Positions 12,055 to 23,040 of a DNA stretch of 64,000 nt are shown in pieces; the stretch's first letter is position 1, and each line of letters starts with the position of its first letter. Below the pieces are notes generated by a model, which worked only from the letters and a program-made list of their open reading frames with translations, did not search any database and had not been told where the DNA came from. The position numbers were made by a program, and so were the translations under genes. Source of the stretch: Diogma glabrata (lineage: Eukaryota > Arthropoda > Insecta > Diptera > Cylindrotomidae); assembly GCA_963693315.1 (NCBI GenBank), contig OY856187.1, positions 48,254,485-48,318,484 on the forward strand. The letters run 5' to 3'.

Positions 12055-12800
12055 TGGTTTTCTTTTTTTTTTAAGTAATGTGATTAGTTTATCATAATAG
12101 GTACGTAGATTAATTGGTGTAAGTAAGATATATGTTTGTTGTTCGGACCCCGTCATCAATCCACGATGTCCACACATATTATCTTCTTCCCGTTTAAATT
12201 GTATTATCATTGAACACATATCGGTATCTGAAAAACCGGGTGGAGATAGTCCATGAATATAAAATCCGACGGATTGGAAAAAAATAATATAAAAACAGAC
12301 ATATTTGTTATTGAACAAACATCGATAAATTGCTGGCTGGGATTTTCTATAAATCTTTCTTTCATAATCCGATTAAAAATTCGTGGTACGCTATATGTTA
12401 GAATAAAGATAATTGATCCAACAGCAATTATTAATATAATATCGCTGTCCTCGTTATATTCAGTCGAATCTGATCGCGTAAGTTCTAAGTTAAAATTTAA
12501 AGATGTCCAATTTTCAAATCCCAATATTAGCAAACATATACAGACTAACAATATGTGTAAGAATAAACTAATTTTTCGTTTAGCAGACGGCCCTTGCCAT
12601 TCATTTGTTATAAAGTAGTTAGCCATGCTGATACACTATCATACGATGCAGCTGGTTGAGCCCTGGAACACATTAATGATGTATCTAAACTAAATCGTCC
12701 AACATTTATTGTTGATGTTCATAAATATTTGGTCTTTCCCAGTCCATAAACAAAACAAAATTTATCAATATTGGAAATCTGATAAAAACATTTCAACAAC
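12055..12800 (-). pseudogene. TMEM67: Meckelin (TMEM67)-like gene segment, frame-disrupted
   Basis: Meckelin is a multi-pass membrane protein of the ciliary transition zone. Reading the minus strand downward, the pieces appear in the same order as in meckelin: DWERP (about 12745), then SYDSVSAW, then NYFITNEWQ with a hydrophobic helix (HILLVCICLLILGFENW), a second hydrophobic helix, ERFIENPSQQFIDVCSITNM, then GFYIHG and QFKREEDNMCGHRGL, ending near YDKLITLL. The frame must change at about 12730, 12610 and at a T7 run near 12285. The sequence stops about 170 residues before the family's usual C-terminus. This is either a decayed fragment or a real exon block with several indel errors; the missing tail favours a relic. 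The family assignment rests on remembered family motifs. Confidence 0.75.
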
Positions 12801-13611
12801 TTTGAATGAGCTCGAAATCAATGCGAAAACAATAAATATTTGTCATATCAATTTAATGACGTCATCACTTTTTACAGAATTTCACTGTATGAATCTCAGA
12901 AGAAATAAAGTAAAAATATTGTTCTCCGAAATGAATTTCTTTTATTTCATTGGTATAAATACACAAAAAAATTTTTATACATAGTTCCCTTTTTTTTTTA
13001 AAAGATCAATATCGCACGACACTATGAAATAAAAATAATCTAATTAAATCTTCAGAGCCCACATACGCACCCCATGCATATACGCCCACACACATACACG
13101 CACGCACACATTCACTCATACATACATACCCATATAAAAATAAAGAATATGACTAACCCCACAGTTAGTCCAGATCCCGCTCCCCCCAAAAATATCAATT
13201 ACTCATCCATCCTCATCCAGTTTATCGTTGGAAAAATACAGTATTCAGGATAATTGCGATGTTGGACCAATTGTTACAATCAAAGCCCGTTGATGATGAC
13301 GATATTGGTTGATATTCCGGAAATATCCAATTACTCCGCAGTCAGGATGATGACAATACGTAACACAAACAAAATGGTTACCGCTGAAATGCACCAAAGT
13401 ATTCAGCACACCGGATAAGATTGTATCATGTGGTAAATTATTTAAGGTAAATTAACATCCAGAACAAAAATGACCATCCAGGCGTATTCCCTGGTTCACT
13501 TCACTTTGATGCATGGGTTAACAACGGATTGTAACAATCGTTTGATAGAATTATGATTTTATTAATGAACAGTTTTTTTTTCTTTTTGCATCTATTTAAA
13601 ACATATTTTAA
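12800..13611. repeat. Unassigned stretch with CA/CATA simple repeats
   Basis: The part near 13060-13130 is rich in CACA, CATACA and CACGCA simple repeats. No gene motif was found in the remainder. Confidence 0.45.
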
Positions 13612-13641
13612 CAATTTCTCTCTCTCTCGCTCTCTCTCTCT
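13612..13641. repeat. (CT)n microsatellite at a LINE 3' end
   Basis: A CT repeat with one CG interruption directly follows the stop of the minus-strand LINE frame, so on that strand it is an AG-rich 3' tail. Confidence 0.7.
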
Positions 13642-15229
13642 GGCGTTTACATCCCATGGAGGGATTTTGCCGTCTGTGCCACCAGCTTCCAATCATCTCG
13701 TTTCATGAGCAGTTGACTCCAGTTTCGACATCCTATATCACGAAGGTCTTGGATGATGTCATCACGCCAGCGTTGTCTAGGTCTTCCTCTTCGACGAACA
13801 CCAGCTGGTTGTTGTTGGGACGCTTTTTTTATCATTCTACCCAATGGAGCCCTTTCTACATGACCAAACCATCTAATCCGGTTGGATTTAATGAATCCGA
13901 TTACATCGCAGCCTCCAAGAAGCTGTCTGATTTCATGGTTCATTCGGATTCTATACTGATTTTCAGCATCTTTACATGGACCATAAATTGTTCGTATGAC
14001 CTTCTTCTCGAATGTTGATAAAGTTCTACAATCGGAGGAAGTCAGTGTTCAGCTTTCATTTCCAAATGTAAGCCCAGGTCGGATTAATGCATTGTAAAGT
14101 GCGAGTCGTGTAACCGCGAAAGATGTTTTGATCGCAAAAGTTTTGAGTATGCGTAGAAAACTCTGTATGCGGCAGAGACACGGGCTTTGATATCTGCCTG
14201 CATGTCATTTGACGATGTTATTACAGACCCGAGGTATTTTAAGTTTTCCACGCGTTCCACTTCATAGTCACCGTTATCCAGCTTTCCGGGAGGTATGTTC
14301 TTAGATGTTGTTAACCCTTTAGTTTTGCCGGTGTTGATGCATAATCCAAGCCGTTTAGCATTTCTTTCAAGCTGAGAGAGACTATCCTTAATATCGCTTG
14401 TTCTACGTCCGAGAAGCATAATATCATGTGCGTAGCCAAGAACTTGACTAGATTTGTTATATATGCAGTTTTGTGTCTCAATTCGGCTTTTTCTTATCGC
14501 GTACTCCAGCCCCAAATTAAATAGTACGGGCGTGAGTGCATCACCTTGTCGAACACATGTTATATCGAAAGGATCAGAAACTGACCCTTCGATTACTATT
14601 CTACAATTTGATCCCGATGTTGTGAGTTTGCACAGAGAAACAAGTTTCTCTGGGATACCAAGGCATATGAGTGCGGACCAGAGGTTGTCGCGGATGATAC
14701 TATCATATGCTTGCCTGAAATCAACGTAGAGCTGGTGAATGGTGATGTTGTACTCCCAACATTTTTCCAGAATCATCCTTAATATTAAAACATTGATCTG
14801 TGGTTGAGCGGTTGGGACGAAAACCACACTGATAGTCACCGATGATAGATTCGGCGAACAGGATGAGCCGAGAAAGTACGACATTAGCTAGTATTTTGTA
14901 TGCAGTATTCAACAGTGCGATGTCACGATAATTTGCACACTTTAGACGGTCACCTTTCTTATGTAGCCTAACAATGAGAGCTGTTTTTCATTCAGCAGGT
15001 AGTTCTTCTTGGTCCCAGATTGCAAGAATCAGATCGTATATACGTGAGACCAGAGCTGCTCCCCCATTTTTCAGAAGTTCTGCGGGAATTCCATCGAAAC
15101 CTGGTGATTTGCCATTTTTCAGTTTTTTAATGGCAGCTTCCACTTATTCTATTGCTGGGTAAGGGACAAAAATCTCCTCAGTTGGTGGAGCAATTGCTCG
15201 AATAGGATGAACTTCATTCGTCCTATTCA
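13642..15229 (-). pseudogene. 5'-truncated RTE-like LINE, inactive
   Basis: The minus strand encodes the same polymerase as the copy at 20346-22840, from the 'EFHPIRAIAPP' region through the RT domain to the end. The frame is broken several times: TDQCFNIK shifts near 14780, an in-frame break occurs near 14110, and the YADD box is changed to YAHD (GYAHDIML). The C-terminus is complete here (IRWFGHVERAP, RRRGRPRQRWRDD, SLHGM then stop), showing what the gapped copy lost. Similarity to the other copy stops at about 15229, the 5' truncation point. The clade is inferred from the WFGHV/RGRPRxRW tail. Confidence 0.85.
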
Positions 15230-16139
15230 GTACGTTGTTACGTCCGCTATATTCACCTAAACAATAATAAAACCAATTCATCTTCTTTTTACTAATTCAA
15301 TAAAAATTTATTTCAATAGTTTCAGTTCATTTTTACATTAATAATAATTTTAAAATTTTCTAACACTTAACGGCCAGCTAAATTTCGAATATATTATAAA
15401 AATAAACGAACGTACCAATTTTATTTTCATTTCTAACGAACAGATGTCGTTACTCAGTTTTTGCTGAATCTTAGTGTTGCACGATTTTCATTAGAAGATG
15501 AAAGAAAAATCACATTTTTTGTTTAATCAGTTTTTCGATGTTAAAAATCTGATAATAAAAATTCATTCCGTATTGAGATTTCAATTTGATTGCAAACAGT
15601 TTTTTGAGATAACTACTAAAAAGAAAAATAGTAAAAAAATCCTAAATATATTTTAGTTTATTTAATTTTAAAATATAAAGTGTTGTAAATGTAAATAAAA
15701 TGTTTAAATATAACCATAAGTTGTTATAATTAAATAAACGAAAGAGAAATTGTGTTGATTTCTTTTGCTGATTTGTAATGGAATTGAGAGCAGAAAATGA
15801 TAAAAGATAAAAATGAAATGAAATGTCAAACGTATTACAGCAAATATCTATATTTTATAAAATATTCAATCATGGATTATCAACTATAAATTGTAACAAT
15901 TTAACACAACTTTTTGGAATATGCTTCAGAAGTTACAATTCAAGGATTAGCAAAGTTTTGGGAAGAAGGATTTGTGAAGTAAGCGGTAAAGGACATTGGC
16001 AAAAATTGTATAGCAGAAGTTACAAAGGAAATTCGGGGAAGGAGATCACAAGGGAACATTGCAGTCAAACTTTATTTAAGTTAAGTTACAATTTGTTGCT
16101 AGTATTTATGTACTATTTTCCATTCATTTTTTCTAACTA
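15230..16139. other. Unassigned stretch
   Basis: It begins TGTTACGTCCGC just beyond the LINE, which resembles an LTR terminus, but no matching second end was located. A 106-codon frame at 15823-16143 has no motif. Confidence 0.35.
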
Positions 16140-16300
16140 TTGAATTTTTCTGTTTTTTTTTTAAATGTTAGGTTGAGTGAAGAAATAGATAAGAGATTCT
16201 GGAAAACGGATTCGTCTGGATAACCGTAAGTTTCCCGTGCTATGATTTTATTTTATTTTACTATTACACATTTCGTATAAAAGTCCAAGCCCATAGAGGC
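16140..16300 (+). repeat. Dispersed repeat, copy 1 (see 20110-20290)
   Basis: Shares with 20110-20290 a T-rich start, then TAAGAGATTC, GGATTCGT and finally ATAAAAGTCCAAGCC, with gaps between. The second copy lies just upstream of a LINE. Identity is too low to define the ends. Confidence 0.45.
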
Positions 16301-16699
16301 ATTCTTAATAACGTGGCAGCCGAAACAAAAACCTTGAGGTTTTTTTTTAATGAGTCATTATTTTGGCGGAATTTGAATTATAGAGCTATTTTTGGCGCAA
16401 TTAGCGTATATTTTGATAAAACCAGTTTTGATTTTTTCTATATAAACTGGGCGTGGTAAACCAGTTCTGCTTTACGTGCATTATTATTAATAATATTTTT
16501 TTTTAAATATATAGTAAACATAATTTGTTTTGATAACCAGTTGCTGGTTTTTGGTTTTTGTGGGGAATTGTGTGTATGTATCGGTAAAATTAATTATTTA
16601 CACGTTAATGATGTTAATTTTGTTTTTATAGAGATAAAATTGGAACAAATTCCTTATTAATCAAGTAGTTCTTTAACTATATAACTATCTCACATCTAC

Positions 16700-17588
16700 T
16701 AGGTCATTCAATAAGTCCGTAGGATGACACTTAGATGGCGTTACTAGAATTTTTTCCATATGATTATTATTTAGTACTAACCTTCAAACGATACGTGTAT
16801 AAATTTGACAGCAATCTGACTATTTATTCGTGAGTTATAGCATTTTGTGTGAAGCAACTTTTGTTTTTGAAAAAAAATGGAAAAAAATTAAATTTCGAAT
16901 TTTAATAAAGCATTGCTTTTTGATGAAAAAAAATACAGGGGAAACCAAACAATGGCTTGATAAACATTATCCAAACTCTGCTCCATCGAGACAAATGGTA
17001 GAGAAGTGGATGGCTGAATTTAAATGTGGTCGTACCAGCACAAAAGATGCAGAGCGCAGTGGACACCCAAATAAGGCTGTTATTCTAGAAAACATCAAAA
17101 AAATCCACAAATTGGTTATGAACGATCGCAAATTGAAGGTGCATGAGCTAGCTGACATTGTAAAGGTAGCAAATGGTAGCGTTTTTACCATTTTACACGA
17201 ATATTTGGGTATGCGAAGGCTCTGTGCAAATTGGCTGCCGCGTGAGCTCACAGTCGCCAAAAAACAACAACGAATCGATGCTTCAGAGGAGTCTTTGGCG
17301 CTATTAAACCGCAATAAAAGGGAATTCTATCGTAGATATGTGACAATGGATGAGACATGGCTTCACAATTACACACCAGAATCCAAAAGACAGTCAGCTG
17401 AGTGGACAGCAGTCGACGAACCGAATCCAAAGCGAGCAAAGACGCAACAGTCGGCCGGTAAGGTGATGGCGTCTGTATTTTGGGATACGAACGGAATAAT
17501 ATTCATCGACTATCTCCAAATTATTCTTCCTTTTATTGGTTTAAACCGATTGTTTGTAACAATCTTGGGCAAAAGGGAGAAGTATTAG
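16700..17588 (+). mobile_element. 3'-truncated mariner element
   Basis: The left end reads TAGGTCATTCAATAAGTCCG, a mariner-type terminal repeat with its TA target. The reading frame that follows has the helix-turn-helix DNA-binding region (QWLDKHYPNSAPSRQMVEKW, then GRTSTKDAERSGHP, the GRP-like block) and the first two catalytic acidic residues (TMDETWLHNY and FWDTNGIIFIDYL). The coding sequence leaves the family pattern right after IDYLQ and ends 22 residues later, so the third aspartate of the D,D34D triad and the right terminal repeat are missing. The frame itself is open over 252 codons, which suggests a fairly young truncation. Confidence 0.85.
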
Positions 17589-17859
17589 GCATAATTTAAA
17601 ATAGATTAATAATAAAAACTACGAATAAGTTTGTATATAAAGAGAAACGTCATAAGATAATGGTGTGATTCAAGGTCAAACTCTAACGATTTTTTTTAGG
17701 ACAATCCGTGTACTTGAATAGGGGTTTTCTATCCTTTAGCACTAAGCCTGATTAATTTTCATTTGAGAGTTTGAAGCTAGTTACAATTAAATTTTTTTTA
17801 ATAATAACTCTTTGGTCAATCTTTTGGAATTGGTTTATATATTTTGAATTTCTTTTATA

Positions 17860-18369
17860 ATGTATACGAAGAGACAACAGGGGATCAAGAGGAGTCGACC
17901 AGGGGGGGTTGAACCGTGGAGGAATGAAGTGGAGGAGGAAGAGCATGTGGAGAGAAAGGAGAGAATGGATGAGGCAATGAATGTGGTGGAATGGATGATG
18001 AATGTGATTATGAATGAGGTGAAGAATGGGATATTTTTGGAATTGATGGAGGACATTTGCGAAGAGCAATACGATGAGATATTGAATGGGATGGTGAGTG
18101 ATATAGTGAATGAGTGCGTGAATGAGGAAGCGAATGAGTTGAGTGTGCTGGATGAGGAAGTGAATGAGGAAGTGAATGTGGGCTGGAGAGAAAGGAGGAG
18201 GATCTCCAAGAACAGGAGCTGTCACTTGAAAAGGAAGGAGAGGAGAAGGAGGGCGAAGGAGAGTCGCTTGGTCGTGGAGCTGGGAGCTTCCTCGACCAAG
18301 AGTACTCAAGTGGAGGAGCTGGTTGAGGAGGTTCCCATCTCACCGATCACGCGACAGGAAGAGGAGTAG
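17860..18369 (+). CDS. Unrecognised purine-rich open reading frame (169 aa)
   Basis: Starts at an ATG and encodes a highly charged protein: an acidic, Asn/Glu/Val-rich middle (repeats of xxNE) and a basic RRRIS...KRKERRRRAK block near residues 110-130, possibly nuclear-localisation-like. No domain is recognised. The strand is purine-rich, and for that reason the opposite strand is also open in several frames, so openness alone is weak evidence of coding. GC content is clearly above the surroundings. The TGTANATA array beginning 124 bases after the stop would lie in its 3' untranslated region if it is expressed. It may equally belong to an unrecognised transposon. Confidence 0.3.
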   Translation: MYTKRQQGIKRSRPGGVEPWRNEVEEEEHVERKERMDEAMNVVEWMMNVIMNEVKNGIFLELMEDICEEQYDEILNGMVSDIVNECVNEEANELSVLDEEVNEEVNVGWRERRRISKNRSCHLKRKERRRRAKESRLVVELGASSTKSTQVEELVEEVPISPITRQEEE

Positions 18370-18492
18370 TCTGGTCCGCAGGAGGCCCCTGTTCCTCATT
18401 GTATAATTAATTAAAATTTATTATTTTTAGTTTGGAAAAAAACCGTTTTGGGGTGGTAATTTTTTTCAGGGATTGTTTTTTTATACCGCCAA

Positions 18493-18694
18493 TGTACATA
18501 TTGTATATAATGTACATATTCTTGTAAATATTTTTTTGTAAACATTAATGTACATATTTTTTTTTGTACATATCTTCCAATGTACATAACGTATATATTG
18601 TACATAGTTTTCAAAGGTTCTTTTTGTACATAGTTTTGATAAACTTTGTAATGTAAATAGTTGTTGTATTTTTTTTTGGATAATATTGTACATA
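18493..18694 (+). promoter_or_regulatory. Array of 11 TGTANATA (Pumilio-type) sites
   Basis: Matches to TGTANATA start at 18493, 18502, 18511, 18523, 18549, 18565, 18581, 18599, 18625, 18652 and 18687, all on the plus strand. Most have C at the variable position. In RNA this is the core PUF-protein (Pumilio) element, which represses or destabilises mRNAs through 3' untranslated regions. Near matches (GGTACATA at 18711) continue the array. It could also be a degenerate tandem repeat with no function. Confidence 0.6.
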
Positions 18695-18739
18695 TTTTTG
18701 TAAACTCGATGGTACATATTTTTCTTTTTAAATAGCTTT

Positions 18740-20109
18740 TTTGGAATTTTTTCGTGTACTAGGTTAAATATAAATTCCTTTCTCAGCGGTAGGCCTAACA
18801 AGCCATCCATGGGGCTTCTCCCTTTAACGTTAATGACGTTCCTAGGTCGCCTATGACCACCGGGGTTATGCGATCGAAGAACATTGGTTTCTTCTCTTCA
18901 TTCGGCGAGGAAGTTCTCAGGGACGAGGAGTGGTGTTGCTGTGTTTGTACTTAGGTGCAAACCAGTAGTACCATTCTTTGCTCAGAGGCTTCTTCGGTGT
19001 AATGAAGAGAAAAACCAATTATACTTTGTTTTCAGGATCAGAGGCTTCACCTCATACAAATTCAAAACTTTTACATTCTTTCCATTTAGCTTTGCAATAG
19101 AACAATTTTTCATAGAGTTTAAGATTTGAAGTCTGGTGCTCGGGAGCGTTCTTCAACTTTCGCATTAGGTTTAGTTGTAATTTATTTGTAGGTTAAACAA
19201 GCACAACTGGGTCAGTAGAAGTGGACCTAAGGTCTAATCGTGACAGTTGTGATTGTTTTATTAGGTTGGGGAGAAACTGTTCTGTAGAATCTGGTCGTTA
19301 GGGGCTTTTCTAGTCAGTTCTCACATGCATTGTTGGAGTGGGCTCGCGAACGCGGGAATTCAAATTCAATTCAAATTCAATGTTTGTTTCACAAACGAAA
19401 AAGAATTCCAGTTTTTGCTATTAAAACTAAAAATATTGTAAAAATAAAAAAAAATTTATCTAAGGAAAACCAAAATGAGAAGTAAAATTTAATTAATTTG
19501 GATAAAGTTAAAATGTTATACTCTTTTCCTTGCAAAAAGAAAAGTTAATAGTCATTATAGTTATTGTAGAAAACTTGATTTTCCAAAACCAAGAACAGAA
19601 ATAGAATAAAAGAAGAATTTATATGTGGTTCAAAATTAATTTGATTTCTTTTATTTTTTTTTGAGGAAAACTATATTCCAGTGTAATAAAATAATCCATA
19701 GTTTTTCGTTTTATGGGAAAATGGCAGCCTTGAATTGAAATGTCATGTTACCACAGTCTAACTGGTATATGATCTTTGGCGTAAATATACACCGTGCTGG
19801 GAGTAAATCACTAATTCTGACATAGTGAAAGAGGAAGTGCTGCAGATATTTTGTTGCTTTGGGATAGTTCCACTATTGAATCAAATTTATATGCAGTTTA
19901 TTCAATGGAGTTGTGAAAATCAGAAAACTGCAGAACCGTAACCCAATTAATTCAACCATATTAACAGAACTGGACCAAAATTTTGAGGCAGTCAGATTCA
20001 ACTGGCAAAATATTTTGACCAACCAATGAATTAAAAACAAAAACAAGAAGATTAGTCTAAGGTATTCTATTTTAATTATTAGTAATATTGGAATTGCTGA
20101 ATGGCAAAT
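18740..20109. other. Unassigned stretch, first 600 bp relatively GC-rich
   Basis: From about 18770 to 19360 the sequence is less AT-rich than its surroundings and contains no convincing frame. It may belong to the same unit as the frame at 17860. The remainder is ordinary AT-rich DNA. Confidence 0.4.
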
Positions 20110-20290
20110 TTTTCATTTTTTTTTTTAATGTACGAGTGTGTAATGTTGAGCTAAATTTAAAACAAGATTAAGAGATTCAAAAGGACAGGATTCGTGTGGG
20201 GATAATAGATTGATCCGTATACCTTTCGGTTATTTTTTTTATTGTCTAAATTTAATAATATTTTTTTGTCATAAAAGTCCAAGCCACATT
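20110..20290 (+). repeat. Dispersed repeat, copy 2 (see 16140-16300)
   Basis: The shared blocks are listed under the first copy. This copy ends about 55 bases before the first recognisable LINE codons. Confidence 0.45.
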
Positions 20291-20345
20291 ATACAGTGGC
20301 AGAACAAAGTGGCTTTGCTGAATTTGCACTTTGCTTGAATACTGC

Positions 20346-22840
20346 TGAATAGATAAAGCAGATGATATTAAAGACCTGTTCTTCCTAGAACTCGAAGAAG
20401 TCATCAATAACATCCCGCGGCACGATATAAAAATCGTGGGTGGTGACTTTAATGCTCAAATCCGTAGGATTGCAGAACTTAAAACACATATCGGCCCTAA
20501 CAGCTTGTATCATACCAGCAACAATAACGGTTTTCGCGCAGCCGAGCTGGCTATGATGTATGATCTAGTAATTTCCAGCACTTTCTTCCCTCACAAGAGA
20601 ATTCACAAGGCAACGTGGAAATCAAATGACGGAAGAACGGAAAACCAGATCGATCACGTCATGATTTCTAAGAGACACTCCACAAGTGTAACTGACGTTC
20701 GATCATACAGAGGTGCTGATATGGACACTGATCATATGCTTGTCATTTTTAAGTACAAGTGCAAATTAGCATCTACATTTAATAAACAAGCAAAGAAGAC
20801 CGTGCGCTGGAACGTCGATGCATTTAAACATCCGGAAACGCTGAACAGATATCAGGAAATAATAACACAAAAGATAGAAGAACATGACATCTCTTCTGAG
20901 ATGCCATTAAACATACAAGAAGAATGGCAAACGCTTCAATCAACCATTATAGCCGCAGCACAAACTACAATCGGAAAGCGGCCACCGAAATCACACAACG
21001 AATGGTTCAACGACGAGTGCCGCCAATCCGTTGAACATAAACAAAAACTGCGAAAAAATTGGTTAACAAGGAACACCCGAAGCTTCCAAGCTGATTATCT
21101 ATGCGCCAGGAAAGCCTCAGCAAAACTAATACGTAAAAAGAAACGCGAACACATGAAGAGTTGCATTGAAGACATCAACCAACATGCGGCCAATGGAAAT
21201 TCAAAAGAGTGCTTTGCCAATGCACGGAATCTGACAAAAGATTTCCACCCAAGATCTACAGCCATCAAAAATGAAAATAATGAACTTACAACAAGTGAAC
21301 GTGATGTGCTGGCAGTGTGGCGATCCCACTTTCAAGACCTATTGAATAGGACATATGAAGTTCATCCTATTCGAGCAATTGCTCCATCAACTGAGGAGAT
21401 TTTTGTCCCTTACCCAGCAATAGAGGAAGTGAAAGCTGCAATTAAAAAACTGAAAAATGGCAAATCACCAGGTTTCGATGGAATTCCCGCAGAACTTTTG
21501 AAAAATGGAGGAGCAGCTCTGGTCTCACGTATATACGATCTGATTCTTGCAATCTGGGACCAAGAAGAACTACCTGCTGAATGGAAAACAGCTCTCATTG
21601 TTCCGCTACATAAGAAAGGTGACCGTCTAAAGTGTGCGAATTATCGTGGCATCGCACTGTTGAACACAGCATATAAAATACTAGCTAATGTCGTACTTGC
21701 TCGACTCATCCCGTTCGCCGAATCTATCATCGGTGACTATCAGTGTGGTTTTCGTCCCAACTGCTCAACCACAGATCAATGTTTTACATTAAGGATGATT
21801 TTGGAAAAATGTTGGGAGTACAACATCAGCATTCACCAGCTCTACGTTGATTTCAGGCAAGCATATGATAGTATCATCCGCGACAACCTCTGGTCCGCAC
21901 TCATATGCCTTGGTATCCCAGAGAAACTTGTTTCTCTGTGCAAACTCACAACATCGGGATCAAATTGTAGAATAGTAATCGAAGGGTCAGTTTCTGATCC
22001 TTTCGATATAACATCAGGTGTTCGACAAGGTGATGCACTCGCGCCTGTACTGTTTAATTTGGCTCTGGAGTACGCGATAAGAAAAAGCCGAATTGAGACG
22101 CAAAACTGCATATATAATAAATCTAGTCAAGTTCTTGGCTACGCAGATGATATTGTGCTTCTCGGACGTAGAACGAGCGATATTAAAGATAGTCTCTCTC
22201 AGCTTGAAAGAAATGCTAAACGATTTGGATTATGCATCAACACCGGCAAAACTAAAGTGTTAACAACATCTAAGAACATACCTCCCGGAAATCTGGATAC
22301 TGGTGACTACGAAGTGGAACGCGTGGAAAACTTCAAATACCTCGGGTCTGTAATAACAACGTCAAATGACAAGCAGGCAGATATCAAAGCCCGTGTCTCT
22401 GCCGCATACAGAGTTTTCTACGCATACTCAAAACTTTTGCGATCAAAACATCTTTCGCGGTCGTGTAAACTCACACTTTACAAAGGATTAATTCGACATG
22501 TGCTTACATTTGGAAGTGAAAGCTGGACACTGACTTCCTCCGATTGTAGAATTTTATCAACATTCGAGAGGAAGGTCATACGAACAATTTATGGTCCATG
22601 TAAAGTTGCTGAAAATCAGTATAGAATCCGAATGAATCACGAAATCAGACAGCTTCTTGGAGGCTGCGATGTAATCGGATTCATTAAATCTAACCGGATC
22701 AGATGGTTTGGTCATGTAGAAAGAGCTCCATTAGATAGAATGATAAAAAAAGCGTCCCAACAACAACCAGCTGGTGTTCGTCGAAGAGGAAGACCTAGAC
22801 AACGCTGGCGTGATGACATCATCCAAGACCTTCGTGATAT
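20346..22840 (+). mobile_element. RTE-like LINE, 5'-truncated and running into the gap
   Basis: A single open frame reaches from a stop near 20346 to the gap, over 820 codons. It starts inside the endonuclease domain (the N-terminal catalytic residues are missing), with GGDFNAQIRR and DTDHMLVIF present. The reverse transcriptase follows: ANYRGIALLN, GFRPNCSTTDQCF, motif A VDFRQAYDS, GVRQGDALAPVLFN and the catalytic GYADDIVLLG box. The C-terminal WFGHVERAP...RRRGRPRQRW block is cut by the run of N. No stop or shift interrupts the visible part, so it is a young copy. It is convergent with Hsc70-5 and appears to sit just beyond that gene's 3' end. RTE membership is inferred. Confidence 0.85.
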
Positions 22841-23040
22841 NNNNNNNNNNNNNNNNNNNNNNNNNNNNNNNNNNNNNNNNNNNNNNNNNNNNNNNNNNNN
22901 NNNNNNNNNNNNNNNNNNNNNNNNNNNNNNNNNNNNNNNNNNNNNNNNNNNNNNNNNNNNNNNNNNNNNNNNNNNNNNNNNNNNNNNNNNNNNNNNNNNN
23001 NNNNNNNNNNNNNNNNNNNNNNNNNNNNNNNNNNNNNNNN
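22841..23040. other. Assembly gap, 200 N
   Basis: Exactly 200 N, the size of a placeholder rather than a measured gap. It hides the 3' end of the LINE and the last codons plus 3' untranslated region of Hsc70-5. Confidence 0.99.

Noticed and set aside
13656..15162. Plus-strand frames opposite the RTE-like LINE
   Set aside because: Antisense shadows of the minus-strand polymerase; the same shadows appear opposite the second LINE.
15236..15440. Second LTR family starting TGTTACGTCCGC
   Set aside because: No matching opposite end, TATA box or second copy was found.
17752..18343. Minus-strand Ser/Pro/His-rich frames
   Set aside because: Mirror of the purine-rich plus strand; composition explains their openness.
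18411..18810. Minus-strand Lys/Tyr-rich frames
   Set aside because: Produced by the TGTACATA repeats rather than by coding.
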